This document shows positions 25,581 to 33,489 of a stretch of 64,000 bases of DNA, piece by piece. This stretch comes from Azophilus sp026709365 (lineage in GTDB: Bacteria; Pseudomonadota; Gammaproteobacteria; Pseudomonadales; Azotimanducaceae). The stretch is from assembly GCA_965200175.1 (NCBI GenBank), contig OZ241345.1:3348001-3412000 (forward strand), read 5' to 3'. The notes under the pieces were generated by a model, which saw only the letters and a list, made by a program, of their open reading frames with translations, was not told where the DNA came from and searched no databases. Within the stretch, counting starts at the first letter, position 1. The number at the start of each line of letters is the position of its first letter. The position numbers and the translations under genes were made by a program.

Positions 25581-26780
25581 TTGGACACTTCATTCAGCGA
25601 TGAGCACGAGGCGTTTCGCGAGCAGGCGCGGGCCTTCCTGGACGCCAACCTCCCCGAAGATCTCAAACGGGCGCAACGCCTCTGCCCCGGCATCTTTCTG
25701 GACTACGAGCACAACATCCGCTGGCACCGCATCCTGCATCGGCAGGGCTGGGTGGCGCCGGCTTGGCCGAAGGCGCACGGTGGGCCCGGTTGGGACTTGG
25801 CCCGCCGCTACCTCTGGTCAGCCGAGGCCACCCGCGCCGAGGCGCCGAGCCTGGCGCCGATGGGCTTGGGCATGTGCGGCCCGATGCTGATCGGCCACGG
25901 CACGGCGGCGCAGAGGGCCGAGTTGCTGCCCCGCATACTGTCCGGGGAGGACTATTGGTGCCAAGGCTACTCGGAACCCGGCTCCGGCTCCGACTTGGCC
26001 TCCCTGAACCTTAAGGCGTCCTCGGAGGGCCACTTCTACCGCCTCAACGGCTCGAAGATCTGGACCACGCACGCCCACTGCGCCAACAAGATGTTCTGCC
26101 TGGCGCGCACTCGGGACAGCGAGCGTCCGCAGCGGGGCATCACCTTCCTGCTGCTCGACATGGATGCGCCCGGCATTCGGGTTGAGCCCATCGTCTTCGC
26201 TTCCGGCACCCACGAAGTCAACCAGGTGTTCTTTGACGACGTTCGGGTTCCGAAGGCCAACGTCGTCGGCCGGGAGCATGAGGGCTGGACCGTGGCCAAG
26301 TACCTGCTCGAGTTCGAGCGCGGGGGCGGCGGCGCGGCGGGCTACCAGACGGCGTTGGACCGGGTGCGCCGCTTGGCCGCCCAAGCCCCCCAGGCAGGCG
26401 GCGCGCTCATCGACGACCCCGACTACCGCCGCCGGCTGGATGCCGCCGACGTCAAGCTGCAAGCCATCAAGGCCACCGAGTTCCGCATCATGGCCGCGCT
26501 TTCCAAGGGGCAGCCGCCGGGGCCGGAGTCCTCCATCATGAAGAGCTTTGGGGCGGACATCGGCCAGACGCTGACCGAGCTGGCCTTGGAGGCGCTCGGC
26601 GTTCAAGCCGCACCGCACCAGCCGGAGGCCTTGGTTCCGGGCCGCAACGTGCCGCCCGTAGGCCCGCCGGGCGGCGTGACGGTCTTTGCCCGCTACTTCA
26701 ACCTGCGGGCCAGCTCCATCGCCGGCGGCACCAACGAAGTGCAGAGGAACATCGTCGCCAAGCTGGTGCTTGGTTTGTAG
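25581..26780 (+). CDS. Acyl-CoA dehydrogenase family protein
   Basis: 399 residues when started at the TTG at 25581, which gives MDTSFSDEHEAFREQARAFLDANLP, the usual N-terminus of the family; no in-frame ATG or GTG fits, and no strong Shine-Dalgarno is visible. FAD-binding and family motifs are YWCQGYSEPGSGSDLASL near residue 132, GSKIWTTHAHCANKMF near 157 and the C-terminal RASSIAGGTNEVQRNIVAKLVLGL. It oxidises an acyl-CoA to the enoyl-CoA with electron transfer to ETF. The position of the catalytic glutamate is not resolved here. Divergent to receptor 4, and followed directly by a crotonase relic. Confidence 0.88.
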   Translation: MDTSFSDEHEAFREQARAFLDANLPEDLKRAQRLCPGIFLDYEHNIRWHRILHRQGWVAPAWPKAHGGPGWDLARRYLWSAEATRAEAPSLAPMGLGMCGPMLIGHGTAAQRAELLPRILSGEDYWCQGYSEPGSGSDLASLNLKASSEGHFYRLNGSKIWTTHAHCANKMFCLARTRDSERPQRGITFLLLDMDAPGIRVEPIVFASGTHEVNQVFFDDVRVPKANVVGREHEGWTVAKYLLEFERGGGGAAGYQTALDRVRRLAAQAPQAGGALIDDPDYRRRLDAADVKLQAIKATEFRIMAALSKGQPPGPESSIMKSFGADIGQTLTELALEALGVQAAPHQPEALVPGRNVPPVGPPGGVTVFARYFNLRASSIAGGTNEVQRNIVAKLVLGL

Positions 26781-27026
26781 CGGCACTTTCAAGCGGAGAC
26801 CCTGGCGGCCATGGAGCGCTTGCCGCAGCCGGTCATCGCTGCGGTGCAGGGCCACTGCTACACCGGCTCGCTGGAGCTGGCCCTCGCCTGCGACCTGTTG
26901 ATTGCCGCGGAGGATGCCCGATTTGCCGACACCCACGGCAAGTGGGCCATGTCGCCGTCCTGGGGCATGACCCAGCGCCTGCCGCGTCGGGTGGGGCTGC
27001 TCAATGCCAAGGAGATGATGTTCAGC
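26781..27026 (+). pseudogene. Internal fragment of an enoyl-CoA hydratase/isomerase gene
   Basis: Directly after the dehydrogenase stop codon, 80 codons read AETLAAMERLPQPVIAAVQGHCYTGSLELALACDLLIAAEDARFADTHGKW, the CoA-binding core of crotonases, then AMSPSWGMTQRLPRRVGLLNAKEMMFS. Both ends of the gene are missing. The fragment stops exactly at the 3' end of the convergent clpP gene, where similarity breaks off. A recombination or deletion with one end at the clpP stop is the simplest explanation. Confidence 0.85.
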
Positions 27027-27612
27027 CGAGCTCATCCACGCTGTCGATGATCTTGCCGACCAAGCCGTACTCAACGGACTCCTCGGCGCTCATCCAGTAG
27101 TCCCGGTCGGTGTCCTCGGCCACCTTCTTCAAGGGCCGCCCAGTGCGCTCGGCGATGATTCGGTTGATGCGCTCGCGGGTCTTGATGATCTCCCGGGCGT
27201 GGATTTCGATGTCCGAGGCGTCGCCCCCGAAGCCGCCCGCCGGCTGGTGGATCAGAAAGCGGGTGTTCGGCAGGCAGAGCCGATCCTCCTTCTCCGGAGC
27301 CAAGTAGATGTGGGTGGCGATGCTGCCCACCCAGCCGGTGCCGACGATGCGCACCTTGGGCTTGATGAAGCCAATCATGTCGAAAATGGTGTCGCCGGAC
27401 TCGACGTGGCCACCGGGGGAGCCCAAGTAGATGGTGATCGGATCGTCCGATTCGAACGACAGACTCAGCAGCTTCTCCGCGGTTCGCTGGGCGAGCCTCT
27501 GGCTGATCTCGCCAAACAGCGTCAGCGTGCGGTGCTTGAACAGGGAGCTTTCCAGCAGATTGAACTGCTTGGCGGCTTCGGTCAGGTCGTTCTCGGCGTC
27601 CAAGTTGTGCAT
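27022..27612 (-). CDS. ATP-dependent Clp protease proteolytic subunit, ClpP2-like
   Basis: 196 residues from the ATG at 27612, preceded by AAGGAGCCCGCC. The catalytic serine is in GTGWVGSIATHIYLAPEK, the histidine in FLIHQPAGG and the aspartate in EDTDRDYWMSAEES. The GSIATHIYLA form and the FLIHQPAGGFGG-type loop are those of the second ClpP of pseudomonads (PA3326 type) rather than of canonical ClpP. It forms the barrel protease that works with a Clp ATPase; no ATPase gene is adjacent. It meets the crotonase relic tail-to-tail and overlaps it by a few bases. Confidence 0.88.
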   Translation of the reverse strand: MHNLDAENDLTEAAKQFNLLESSLFKHRTLTLFGEISQRLAQRTAEKLLSLSFESDDPITIYLGSPGGHVESGDTIFDMIGFIKPKVRIVGTGWVGSIATHIYLAPEKEDRLCLPNTRFLIHQPAGGFGGDASDIEIHAREIIKTRERINRIIAERTGRPLKKVAEDTDRDYWMSAEESVEYGLVGKIIDSVDELG

Positions 27613-27714
27613 GGCGGGCTCCTTATGGCGGGACAGGGGCGCAGAGCGGGGAAGGCATTGGCCCAAGTTGTGCGCTAGACTGAAAGGCGGCGAATTCTAC
27701 ACGAGGGGGAAGCC

Positions 27715-28638
27715 ATGCCGTTAGTGCCGGAGTACCAAGCCATGCTGGAGGCGCTGGCCGCCGAACCCGGGCCGTCGATTCCTGAGATGTCACCCGAGGA
27801 AGCTCGGGCGCTCTACCGGATGATGCGCCCATTGAACGCCGATCTGACGGTGGGCGAGGTCATCGAGCGCAGCGTTCCCGGACCGGCCGGCGAGGTGCCG
27901 CTGCGCATCTATCGGCCCCAGGCGCCGGGACCGCATCCGCTGCTGGCCTACTTCCACGGCGGCGGCTGGGTGATCGGCGACTTGGACACTGCCGACGCCG
28001 CCTGCCGCGACCTGTGCGAAACGGCGGGCTGCGTGGTGGCGTCCGTTGACTACCGCTTGGCCCCGGAGCACCGCTTCCCCGCCGCGGTGGACGACTGCTA
28101 CGCGGCCTTGGAATGGGTCTGCGGACACGCCAAGGAACTCGGCGGCAACGGACGCCTTGCGGTGGCCGGTGAAAGCGCCGGCGGCAACTTGGCGGCGGTT
28201 CTGTGCCTCAAGGCCCGTGATGAAGCCGGGCCGAAAATCGACTTCCAGCTGCTCCTCTACCCGGTGGTGGACCACGACTTGAGCCGCCCCTCCTACGTTG
28301 ACAACGGCGCGGGCTACATCCTGGAGACCCCCACCATGCGTTGGTTCTGGGAACATTATTGCCCGGACCCGGCCGGCCGCAGCCATCCCCACGCGTCGCC
28401 GCTGCGGGCCACCGACCACGGCGAGCTGCCCCCGGCCTTGGTGATGACCGCCGAATTTGACCCGCTGCGCGATGAGGGCAACTTTTATGCGGAAACCCTT
28501 GCCGCCGCCGGCACCCAAGTCGAGGCCATTTGCTACGACGGCTTGGTCCACGACTTCTTCGCGACCGCGCAGCAGTTCAAGGCCAGCCGCGCACCCTTCG
28601 AGACCGCCTGCGCCGCGCTGCGCAAAGCGCTCCGCTGA
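27715..28638 (+). CDS. Alpha/beta hydrolase, hormone-sensitive-lipase (family IV) type esterase
   Basis: 307 residues, the standard length. The oxyanion-hole motif HGGGWVIGDLDTAD is near residue 82, the nucleophile motif GESAGGNLAAV near 155, the aspartate in MTAEFDPLRDEG near 249 and the histidine in DGLVHDFF near 280. Cytoplasmic; it hydrolyses short- to medium-chain esters. It is preceded by GAGGGGGAAGCC close to the ATG and stands alone between clpP (divergent) and the vapBC pair. No specific substrate can be named. Confidence 0.92.
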   Translation: MPLVPEYQAMLEALAAEPGPSIPEMSPEEARALYRMMRPLNADLTVGEVIERSVPGPAGEVPLRIYRPQAPGPHPLLAYFHGGGWVIGDLDTADAACRDLCETAGCVVASVDYRLAPEHRFPAAVDDCYAALEWVCGHAKELGGNGRLAVAGESAGGNLAAVLCLKARDEAGPKIDFQLLLYPVVDHDLSRPSYVDNGAGYILETPTMRWFWEHYCPDPAGRSHPHASPLRATDHGELPPALVMTAEFDPLRDEGNFYAETLAAAGTQVEAICYDGLVHDFFATAQQFKASRAPFETACAALRKALR

Positions 28639-28676
28639 GTAGGAAGGCCTGGCCCGCAGGGGCAAGCTCAGTCGAG

Positions 28677-28760
28677 TTTGACTTGGGGCATCCCGCCCTT
28701 GGACTGAGTGGAGGACTTCCGCCCAACATCGTTGGCTGAAGCAAGTTGAGAGGCATGTTG
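28677..28760 (+). repeat. Short dispersed repeat B, copy 1
   Basis: About 65 bp here, ending GCCCAACATCGTTGGCTGAAGC and then GGCATGTTG, matches 32808-32880 with substitutions. The core CCAAC-n-GTTGG is a small palindrome. Both copies lie in intergenic spacers. The 28639-28868 spacer otherwise holds only the vapBC promoter. Confidence 0.6.
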
Positions 28761-28790
28761 CGAAATCTGGTGAGCTGGCGCCGAATTGAT

Positions 28791-28844
28791 TGTGGCATAG
28801 TTTTTGAAAATTGGCATTGACAGTCCTTTGTGCCACTATATGTA
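28791..28844 (+). promoter_or_regulatory. Candidate vapBC promoter with flanking inverted repeat
   Basis: A consensus -35 TTGACA lies at 28817-28822 with a weak -10 (TATGTA) at 28839-28844, 16 bp apart. GTGGCA (28792) and TGCCAC (28831-28836) are inverted copies flanking the -35 and could be an antitoxin operator. The -10 match is poor, so the exact element is uncertain. Confidence 0.4.
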
Positions 28845-28868
28845 TTCCTGTGAACGCTGGGAAATTGA

Positions 28869-29132
28869 ATGCCAAACACCGAACTCCATGCCGATGTCCG
28901 GCTAGGTCCTCAGGGCAGACTGCTGGTTCCGGCTGCCGTTAGAAGGGCGTTGGGATTCCAACCTGGCGATGCCCTCATCGCCCGAGTTGAGGCAGAACGC
29001 TTGGTGGTGGAAAAGGCTGCAGCCGTGGAGCGTCGTCTGCACGAGTACTTCCGAAAGTTTGAGGGCCGCAGTCTTGCCGATGAACTGATTGTGGAACGTC
29101 GGGAAGAGGCCGCTAGGAAAGGTCGCTCGTGA
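28869..29132 (+). CDS. vapB: AbrB/MazE-type antitoxin (VapB)
   Basis: 87 residues. The first 45 form a swapped-hairpin AbrB/SpoVT DNA-binding domain (DVRLGPQGRLLVPAAVRRALGFQPGDALIARVE). The C-terminal region (LHEYFRKFEGRSLADELIVERREEAARKGRS) is the flexible toxin-binding tail. The antitoxin should neutralise the PIN toxin encoded immediately downstream and repress the operon. Its TGA stop overlaps the toxin start (GTGA), the tight coupling usual for vapBC. Confidence 0.88.
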   Translation: MPNTELHADVRLGPQGRLLVPAAVRRALGFQPGDALIARVEAERLVVEKAAAVERRLHEYFRKFEGRSLADELIVERREEAARKGRS

Positions 29133-29509
29133 CCGTGGCGCTCGATGCATCCGCTCTCCTTGCCTACCTTCAACGCGAGTCAGGCGCTGATTCCGTTAGG
29201 AGAGTGCTTCGGGGTTCCATAATGTCCACAGTGAATTGGGCGGAAGTTGTTCAGAGAGTTCCCAACCAAGATATGGGAAGGCTCGGCCTACGGGCTGACT
29301 TGGAGTCCCTTGGCCTGTCATTTGAACCTTTTTCCGCTGTCCAAGCCGAAATCGCAGGGCAATTGCGGGAGGCGACCAAAGCGCTCGGCCTCTCCTTGGG
29401 CGACCGGGCTTGCCTTGCGCTCGGGATGGACAGGGACGCGTTGGTCTATACGGCAGATCGTGCTTGGACGAAGTTGAGCTTGGGGGTTGAAGTAGAGTCG
29501 ATTCGCTAG
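29129..29509 (+). CDS. vapC: PIN-domain ribonuclease toxin (VapC)
   Basis: 126 residues starting at GTG (29129), which overlaps the vapB stop. PIN-domain acidic residues are visible: D6 in VALDASALLAYL, E in NWAEVVQRV near residue 39, D in SLGDRACLALGM near 92 and D in VYTADRAWTKL near 110. PIN toxins cleave tRNA or rRNA with Mg2+. Together with VapB this is a complete type II toxin-antitoxin pair. It follows a lone esterase gene and is likely an acquired cassette. Confidence 0.9.
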   Translation: MTVALDASALLAYLQRESGADSVRRVLRGSIMSTVNWAEVVQRVPNQDMGRLGLRADLESLGLSFEPFSAVQAEIAGQLREATKALGLSLGDRACLALGMDRDALVYTADRAWTKLSLGVEVESIR

Positions 29510-29620
29510 CAGGCCGCACTGCGGCTGGGCTTGCTGCGGAAAGCGCGTCAGCCACCGACCACGCCAACCCGCCTCGCCCCTTCACCTAGAGCAAGGCGGG
29601 TTTGATGCGGAAGCGCCGGC

Positions 29621-30043
29621 TTAGGGATCCAACCGAGCCGAAGCGTAGCCCGACACCACCACCTTGCCGTCCTGGTTGGTGGTCTCGACCTTCAGCTTAA
29701 CCACGGGGTCGTCGTCCTCCACCGTCAGCTCCTCCACCGTGGCGGTGGAGTGCAAGGTGTCGCCAGGCCAGACTTGGCTGGTGAAGCGCACGCCGAAGGT
29801 CTTGAGCCTGCCGTCGCCGACATAGTTGGTCAGCATTCTGCCGGTCATGCCCATCGTCAGCATGCCGTGGGCGAAAACGCTGGGGTAGCCTGCCACTTGG
29901 GTGGTGAAGATCTCATCGGTATGCAGCGGGTTGTAGTCGCCGGACGCGCCTGAGTACTGGACCAGCTGAGTGCGCTTGAGATCCTCGACCAAGCATTCCT
30001 CGTAGGTGTCGCCGATGTTCAAATTGCCTGCGCTTAGTGCCAT
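29621..30043 (-). CDS. MaoC-family dehydratase (hot-dog fold)
   Basis: 140 residues from the ATG at 30043, preceded by AGGAGC; a longer open frame to 30427 lies in the upstream gene. The MaoC motif is clear: YSGASGDYNPLHTDEIFT with the catalytic Asp/His pair, and AHGMLTMGMTGRMLTNYVGD. It hydrates enoyl-CoA to (R)-3-hydroxyacyl-CoA or dehydrates the reverse. It lies downstream of a second hot-dog protein in the same direction, 86 bp apart, suggesting that the two subunits form one enzyme. Confidence 0.9.
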   Translation of the reverse strand: MALSAGNLNIGDTYEECLVEDLKRTQLVQYSGASGDYNPLHTDEIFTTQVAGYPSVFAHGMLTMGMTGRMLTNYVGDGRLKTFGVRFTSQVWPGDTLHSTATVEELTVEDDDPVVKLKVETTNQDGKVVVSGYASARLDP

Positions 30044-30129
30044 GTTCAAATGCTCCTGCTGATCAGCGGGTTGCGGTCGCCGCGTCGAAGGCGTCGTGCT
30101 GGGGGGAATGACGTCATCTCGGTTCCCTC

Positions 30130-30627
30130 CTATTGATCCACGGGGCGCTCGGTGCGCACCCCCACGCCCCGGGCGGTGATGACCAGTTCGCCGTTCTGGT
30201 CGCGGTACTCGGTCACGGTTTCGCTGAACACCAGCTTGCCGGCCCGCTTGCTTTGCTTTTCCCACGTCTTGCCCGGCTTGACGGTGGCGCTGAGCACGTC
30301 GCCGGGGCCGATGTGCCGGTGGTACTCGAAGTGCTGCTCGGCGTGCAGGCCGCCACCACCACCACCGCCGCCGCTGCCGGAGCGGTCCCGCTTGATGCCG
30401 GTGGCCTCCTTGCCGGAGCCGAACCAAGGCTCGCCGATCTTCGGGCGCAGGAAGTAGTCGGGATCGAACTGGGCGCTCGACTGCGCGAAGGTCGGCGGCG
30501 CGATGATCCTGCCCGGCTCCGTGCCGGCGGCGTAGTCCTCGTCATAGTAGATCGGATTGGCGTCCGCCACTGAACGGGCGAACATCATGATGTGGCTTGC
30601 TTCCACGGGAAAGCGGTCAATGGCCAT
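30130..30627 (-). CDS. MaoC-like N-terminal hot-dog domain protein with a polyglycine insert
   Basis: 165 residues resembling the N-terminal half (FAS1-dehydratase type) of split MaoC hydratases: MMFARSVADANPIYYDEDYA, PPTFAQSSAQFDPDYFLRP and GLHAEQHFEYHRHIGPGDVLSATVKPGKTWEK. A run of GSGGGGGGGG interrupts the loop before GLHAEQHF; homologues usually have only a short polar loop there. The repetitive codons (ACC/GCC complement) suggest slippage expansion. It probably pairs with the MaoC gene downstream. The enoyl-CoA hydratase gene upstream strengthens a beta-oxidation role. Confidence 0.85.
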   Translation of the reverse strand: MAIDRFPVEASHIMMFARSVADANPIYYDEDYAAGTEPGRIIAPPTFAQSSAQFDPDYFLRPKIGEPWFGSGKEATGIKRDRSGSGGGGGGGGLHAEQHFEYHRHIGPGDVLSATVKPGKTWEKQSKRAGKLVFSETVTEYRDQNGELVITARGVGVRTERPVDQ

Positions 30628-30714
30628 GGAGTCCCCTTCCTTCGTCTGCGTGTCTTGCTGATTGTGCCAACGGCAACGTTTCGGGCGGCAGTATCCCCCA
30701 GCGGCGAGCCGGGT

Positions 30715-31482
30715 TCAACGTCCCTTGAACTGCGGCGGCCGCTTTTCCAGGAAGGCGCTGATGCCCTCGGTTTTGTCCTCCGTCTGCACCAGGGCGCCCT
30801 GGGCGTACTTCTCCAGCATCAGGGCGCCGGCCAAGCTCGCCTCCATGCCGAAGTTGACCATCGCCTTCATGGTGCGCGGCACGAACGGCGCGAAGCTGGC
30901 GAGATGCTCCGCCATGCGCCGCGCTTCGGGCAGCAGTTCGCTGGGTTCCACGATCCGCGTGACCAGGCCGATCGCCAGCGCCCGTTCCGCGTCGATGGGT
31001 TCGCCCATGAGCAGCATTTCCATGCCCCAGCCGCGCCCCACGATGCGCGGCAGGCGAGCGGTGGCGCCGCCGCCGGGAATGATGCCGAGCTTGCCTTCCG
31101 GGGTGGCGAACCGGGCGTTGGGGGTGGCGATGCGCAAGTCGCAGCCCAAGGCGACTTCCAATCCGCCGCCCATGCAGATGCCGTTGATCGCGGCGATGGT
31201 TGGCTTGGGCGTCCGCTCCAAGCGATCCGCCAAGCCTTGGACGATGGGCTCCAAGGCCTTCTTGAAGTCCCGGTGCAGCACCTCGCCGAGGTCGGAGCCT
31301 GAGGCGAAGGCGCGGTCGCCCGCGCCGGTTAGGGTGATGGCGCGTATGGCATCGTCGGTCGCCGCCCGCCCGATGGCCTGATGCAGCTCCTCCAAGGTGT
31401 CCAGGGAGATGGCGTTGTGCTTGTCGGCGCGATCGATGGTGATGAGGGCCATCGGCCCTTGCGTTTCGTACTGAACGTTCAC
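30715..31482 (-). CDS. Enoyl-CoA hydratase/isomerase family protein
   Basis: 255 residues, full length. The crotonase signature is present: TIAAINGICMGGGLEVALGCDLRIATPNARFATPEGKLGIIPGGGATARLPRIVG, with the oxyanion-hole glycines and the acidic residues at the two catalytic positions (GGGLEVAL, PEGKLGI). It adds water to a trans-2-enoyl-CoA or isomerises the double bond. It is convergent with nothing and stands upstream of the two MaoC genes in the same direction, separated by 87 bp. It starts 13 bp upstream of the 3' end of the OmpA-like gene, so those two might be one transcript. Confidence 0.92.
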   Translation of the reverse strand: MNVQYETQGPMALITIDRADKHNAISLDTLEELHQAIGRAATDDAIRAITLTGAGDRAFASGSDLGEVLHRDFKKALEPIVQGLADRLERTPKPTIAAINGICMGGGLEVALGCDLRIATPNARFATPEGKLGIIPGGGATARLPRIVGRGWGMEMLLMGEPIDAERALAIGLVTRIVEPSELLPEARRMAEHLASFAPFVPRTMKAMVNFGMEASLAGALMLEKYAQGALVQTEDKTEGISAFLEKRPPQFKGR

Positions 31483-31495
31483 GCCGCAGCCGGGT

Positions 31496-32614
31496 CTATT
31501 TCATTCTAACGACCATGCGGGTGCCGTCCGCCTTGCCGATCACGCGCCGGTTGCGCTGGCGCCCCTCCTCGGTGTCGTTGCTGGCAATCGGTTGGGACTC
31601 GCCGTACCCGGTCGCCGTGATTCGGCTGGCGGCGATGCCCTCCACGTCCACCAAGCGATCAAGCACCGCTTGCGCGCGCCTCTGGGACAGCCTTTGGTTG
31701 TAGCGGTCGGTGCCCATGGAATCGGTATGGCCTTCGATCATGGCGTCGGCCTCCGGATGCTCGCGCATGAACTCAGCGATGCGCCGCACGTCCCGGTACT
31801 CGCTGTCGCGCAGTTGGGAGGAATCGAAGTCAAACTCGATGGTCACTGCGGCGCTGATCGCCTCCTCGTCCTCAAAGTGGCAGCCCTTGGCGTCCACGGC
31901 GGCCCCGGCAATGGTGCCAAGGCAGTCGTCGAGGTAATCGGGCACGCCGTCGCTGTCTTCGTCCAGGGGGCAGCCGTCGGCATCCACCGCCACGCCGGGG
32001 GGCACGTTCGGGCAGCGGCCACCGGGGTCGTCCCCGCCGTCCCCGCCGGAGTACCGGGATGGCGGCGGCTCGATCCTGCCGAGCGTTGCGGTCAAGCCGA
32101 TGAAGGCGAACGGCTCGATGCCGCCCTCGTCGGTCGAATGCACGGCCCGCACGTCCGCGCGCACCGATAGCCGACGGTTGAGTTCGGTGAAGACCCCAGC
32201 GCCAACGTTGATTTCCGTATCGTTCGAGCCGCCGATCTCCGTGCGCCCGACGCCGAACAGGGCGAACGGCTGGAACTTGCCTGCGCCGCCGATCTTGTAG
32301 AGCGCGTTGGCCCAGAAGAGTTCGGCCTTGCGGCCCTTGCCGCCGCTCGCATCCTGCCGACTGGCGACCACGCCGTCGCGATCGACCTTCACGTCCGCGT
32401 AAAGCAGCTCAAGGCCCAGGTTGCTGTTGACCATGTAACCCAAGCCGATGGCGGGGCCGCCGCGCAGGTCATCGCCGGTGGGCGCTCGGTAGATCGCCAG
32501 CCCTGGCGTCAAATAGACCTTGCCCGCGCGAGGGCCCACCGGTTCGTCAGCAACTGTCGGGCCAGTGAGGATCAGCAGGCCCAACATCGCGAGCCATTGG
32601 CTCATTGGCTTCAT
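31496..32614 (-). CDS. OmpA-family outer-membrane protein with calcium-binding thrombospondin-3-type repeats
   Basis: 372 residues in the order signal peptide (to about VADEPVG, residue 26), N-terminal 8-strand barrel (about 27-195, NLGLELLYADVKVD and FALFGVGRTEIGG), linker with two Asp-rich repeats (DADGCPLDEDSDGVPDYLDDC), and C-terminal OmpA peptidoglycan-binding domain (about 240-372, IEGHTDSMGTDRYNQRLSQRRAQAVLDRL and ATGYGESQPIASN). The domain anchors the outer membrane to the cell wall through diaminopimelate. The linker cysteines may form disulfides. Start ATG at 32614. Confidence 0.92.
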   Translation of the reverse strand: MKPMSQWLAMLGLLILTGPTVADEPVGPRAGKVYLTPGLAIYRAPTGDDLRGGPAIGLGYMVNSNLGLELLYADVKVDRDGVVASRQDASGGKGRKAELFWANALYKIGGAGKFQPFALFGVGRTEIGGSNDTEINVGAGVFTELNRRLSVRADVRAVHSTDEGGIEPFAFIGLTATLGRIEPPPSRYSGGDGGDDPGGRCPNVPPGVAVDADGCPLDEDSDGVPDYLDDCLGTIAGAAVDAKGCHFEDEEAISAAVTIEFDFDSSQLRDSEYRDVRRIAEFMREHPEADAMIEGHTDSMGTDRYNQRLSQRRAQAVLDRLVDVEGIAASRITATGYGESQPIASNDTEEGRQRNRRVIGKADGTRMVVRMK

Positions 32615-32807
32615 TTCAACTCCTAGTGCTCAGTGACGCATTCGCCGTTTGCAGGGTTCCTTTGGTAGCCGGTCGATATCCAGCAGCAGGCCCATAGACA
32701 GGCTTCAGCCGATGCTGAGTGGGCGTGCAAAGCCGCTGCGTTGTCCCGGCGAGTTTCTGGAAGCCCTCGCTCCGGGAACCCGCTGGGTTCGGGCAAAGGC
32801 CCACGGG

Positions 32808-32890
32808 GCGAGGGCGTCCCGCCCTCGAAATGAACCGGGGACTGCGCCCAACTTCGTTGGCTGAAGCTGGTATGGCATGTCAAGCAATTG
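32808..32890 (+). repeat. Short dispersed repeat B, copy 2
   Basis: Matches 28677-28760 over about 65 bp: GTCCCGCCCTCG, then GCCCAACTTCGTTGGCTGAAGC, then GGCATGTC. It sits in the 32615-33489 spacer, which has no recognisable gene apart from this, the palindromic repeats (33033) and the hairpin at 33262. Confidence 0.6.
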
Positions 32891-33032
32891 ACTTTCTTGC
32901 GCACGGCGACCCTAGTGGCATGTGATTGCCATGCAAAGCAGGCGCTGAGGCCGTCAACCCGGCGGTTGCTTTTTCGCGGTCTGCGCGCTTGCCCAGCAAG
33001 CTGTGAATGCTAAGGAATCTGAAGGCGCTTGT

Positions 33033-33225
33033 ACAGGCGCGCCCGCGGAGCGGGCGCGTTTGAGTTTCGCTGCGCGAAACTCCGTGCGCCTCGTCGCGTG
33101 GGTCAGGTTCCGAGAGGTTTGTGAACCGGTGCAGGCGCCGCCCGCGGAACGGGCGCGGATGGCGTTTGGCTGCGCGAAACTCCGCGCTCGTCGCGCAGGT
33201 CAGATTCCCAACTTTTTTGACCCTG
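33033..33225 (+). repeat. Dispersed palindromic repeat, two tandem copies (forward orientation)
   Basis: Two copies in tandem, about 33033-33128 and 33129-33225. Each starts with the palindrome GCGCCCGC-n-GCGGGCGC, then a GAGTTTCGC-n-GCGAAACTC palindrome (degenerate in copy 2), then a conserved GCGTGGGTCAGGTTCC and, in copy 1, GAGAGGTTTGTGAACC. It is the same family as the copies at 5548, 40530, 42670, 56935 and 60702. Confidence 0.85.
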
Positions 33226-33261
33226 CGCGGCACAGCCTGCTTTTGCGTGGGTCCAAATAGA

Positions 33262-33294
33262 AAGCCGCCGGCCTGGAGAGGAAGCCGGCGGCTT
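33262..33294 (-). terminator. Hairpin, possible terminator of the OmpR/EnvZ-like operon
   Basis: AAGCCGCCGGC (33262-33272) pairs with GCCGGCGGCTT (33284-33294), an 11-bp stem with an 11-base loop. On the minus strand it is followed by TCTATTT. It lies 196 bp beyond the sensor kinase stop, so it may end that operon. Confidence 0.5.
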
Positions 33295-33489
33295 GAGGTG
33301 GCCACCGAAGTGGCCTAGGGGATAGAGATTGCCTCTTTGTTGGACCGGGAAGCTTTCCGATCCGGGGACTAGGATGGCGGTTCGCTGTTACCCAGCAATT
33401 TCATGAACGGGGCAATTTGTGTCAGTTTGTAACCTTGACTGGCGTTTTGTTGACGCAATCCGCCAACTGAGCGGTTCCCGCCAAGAACG

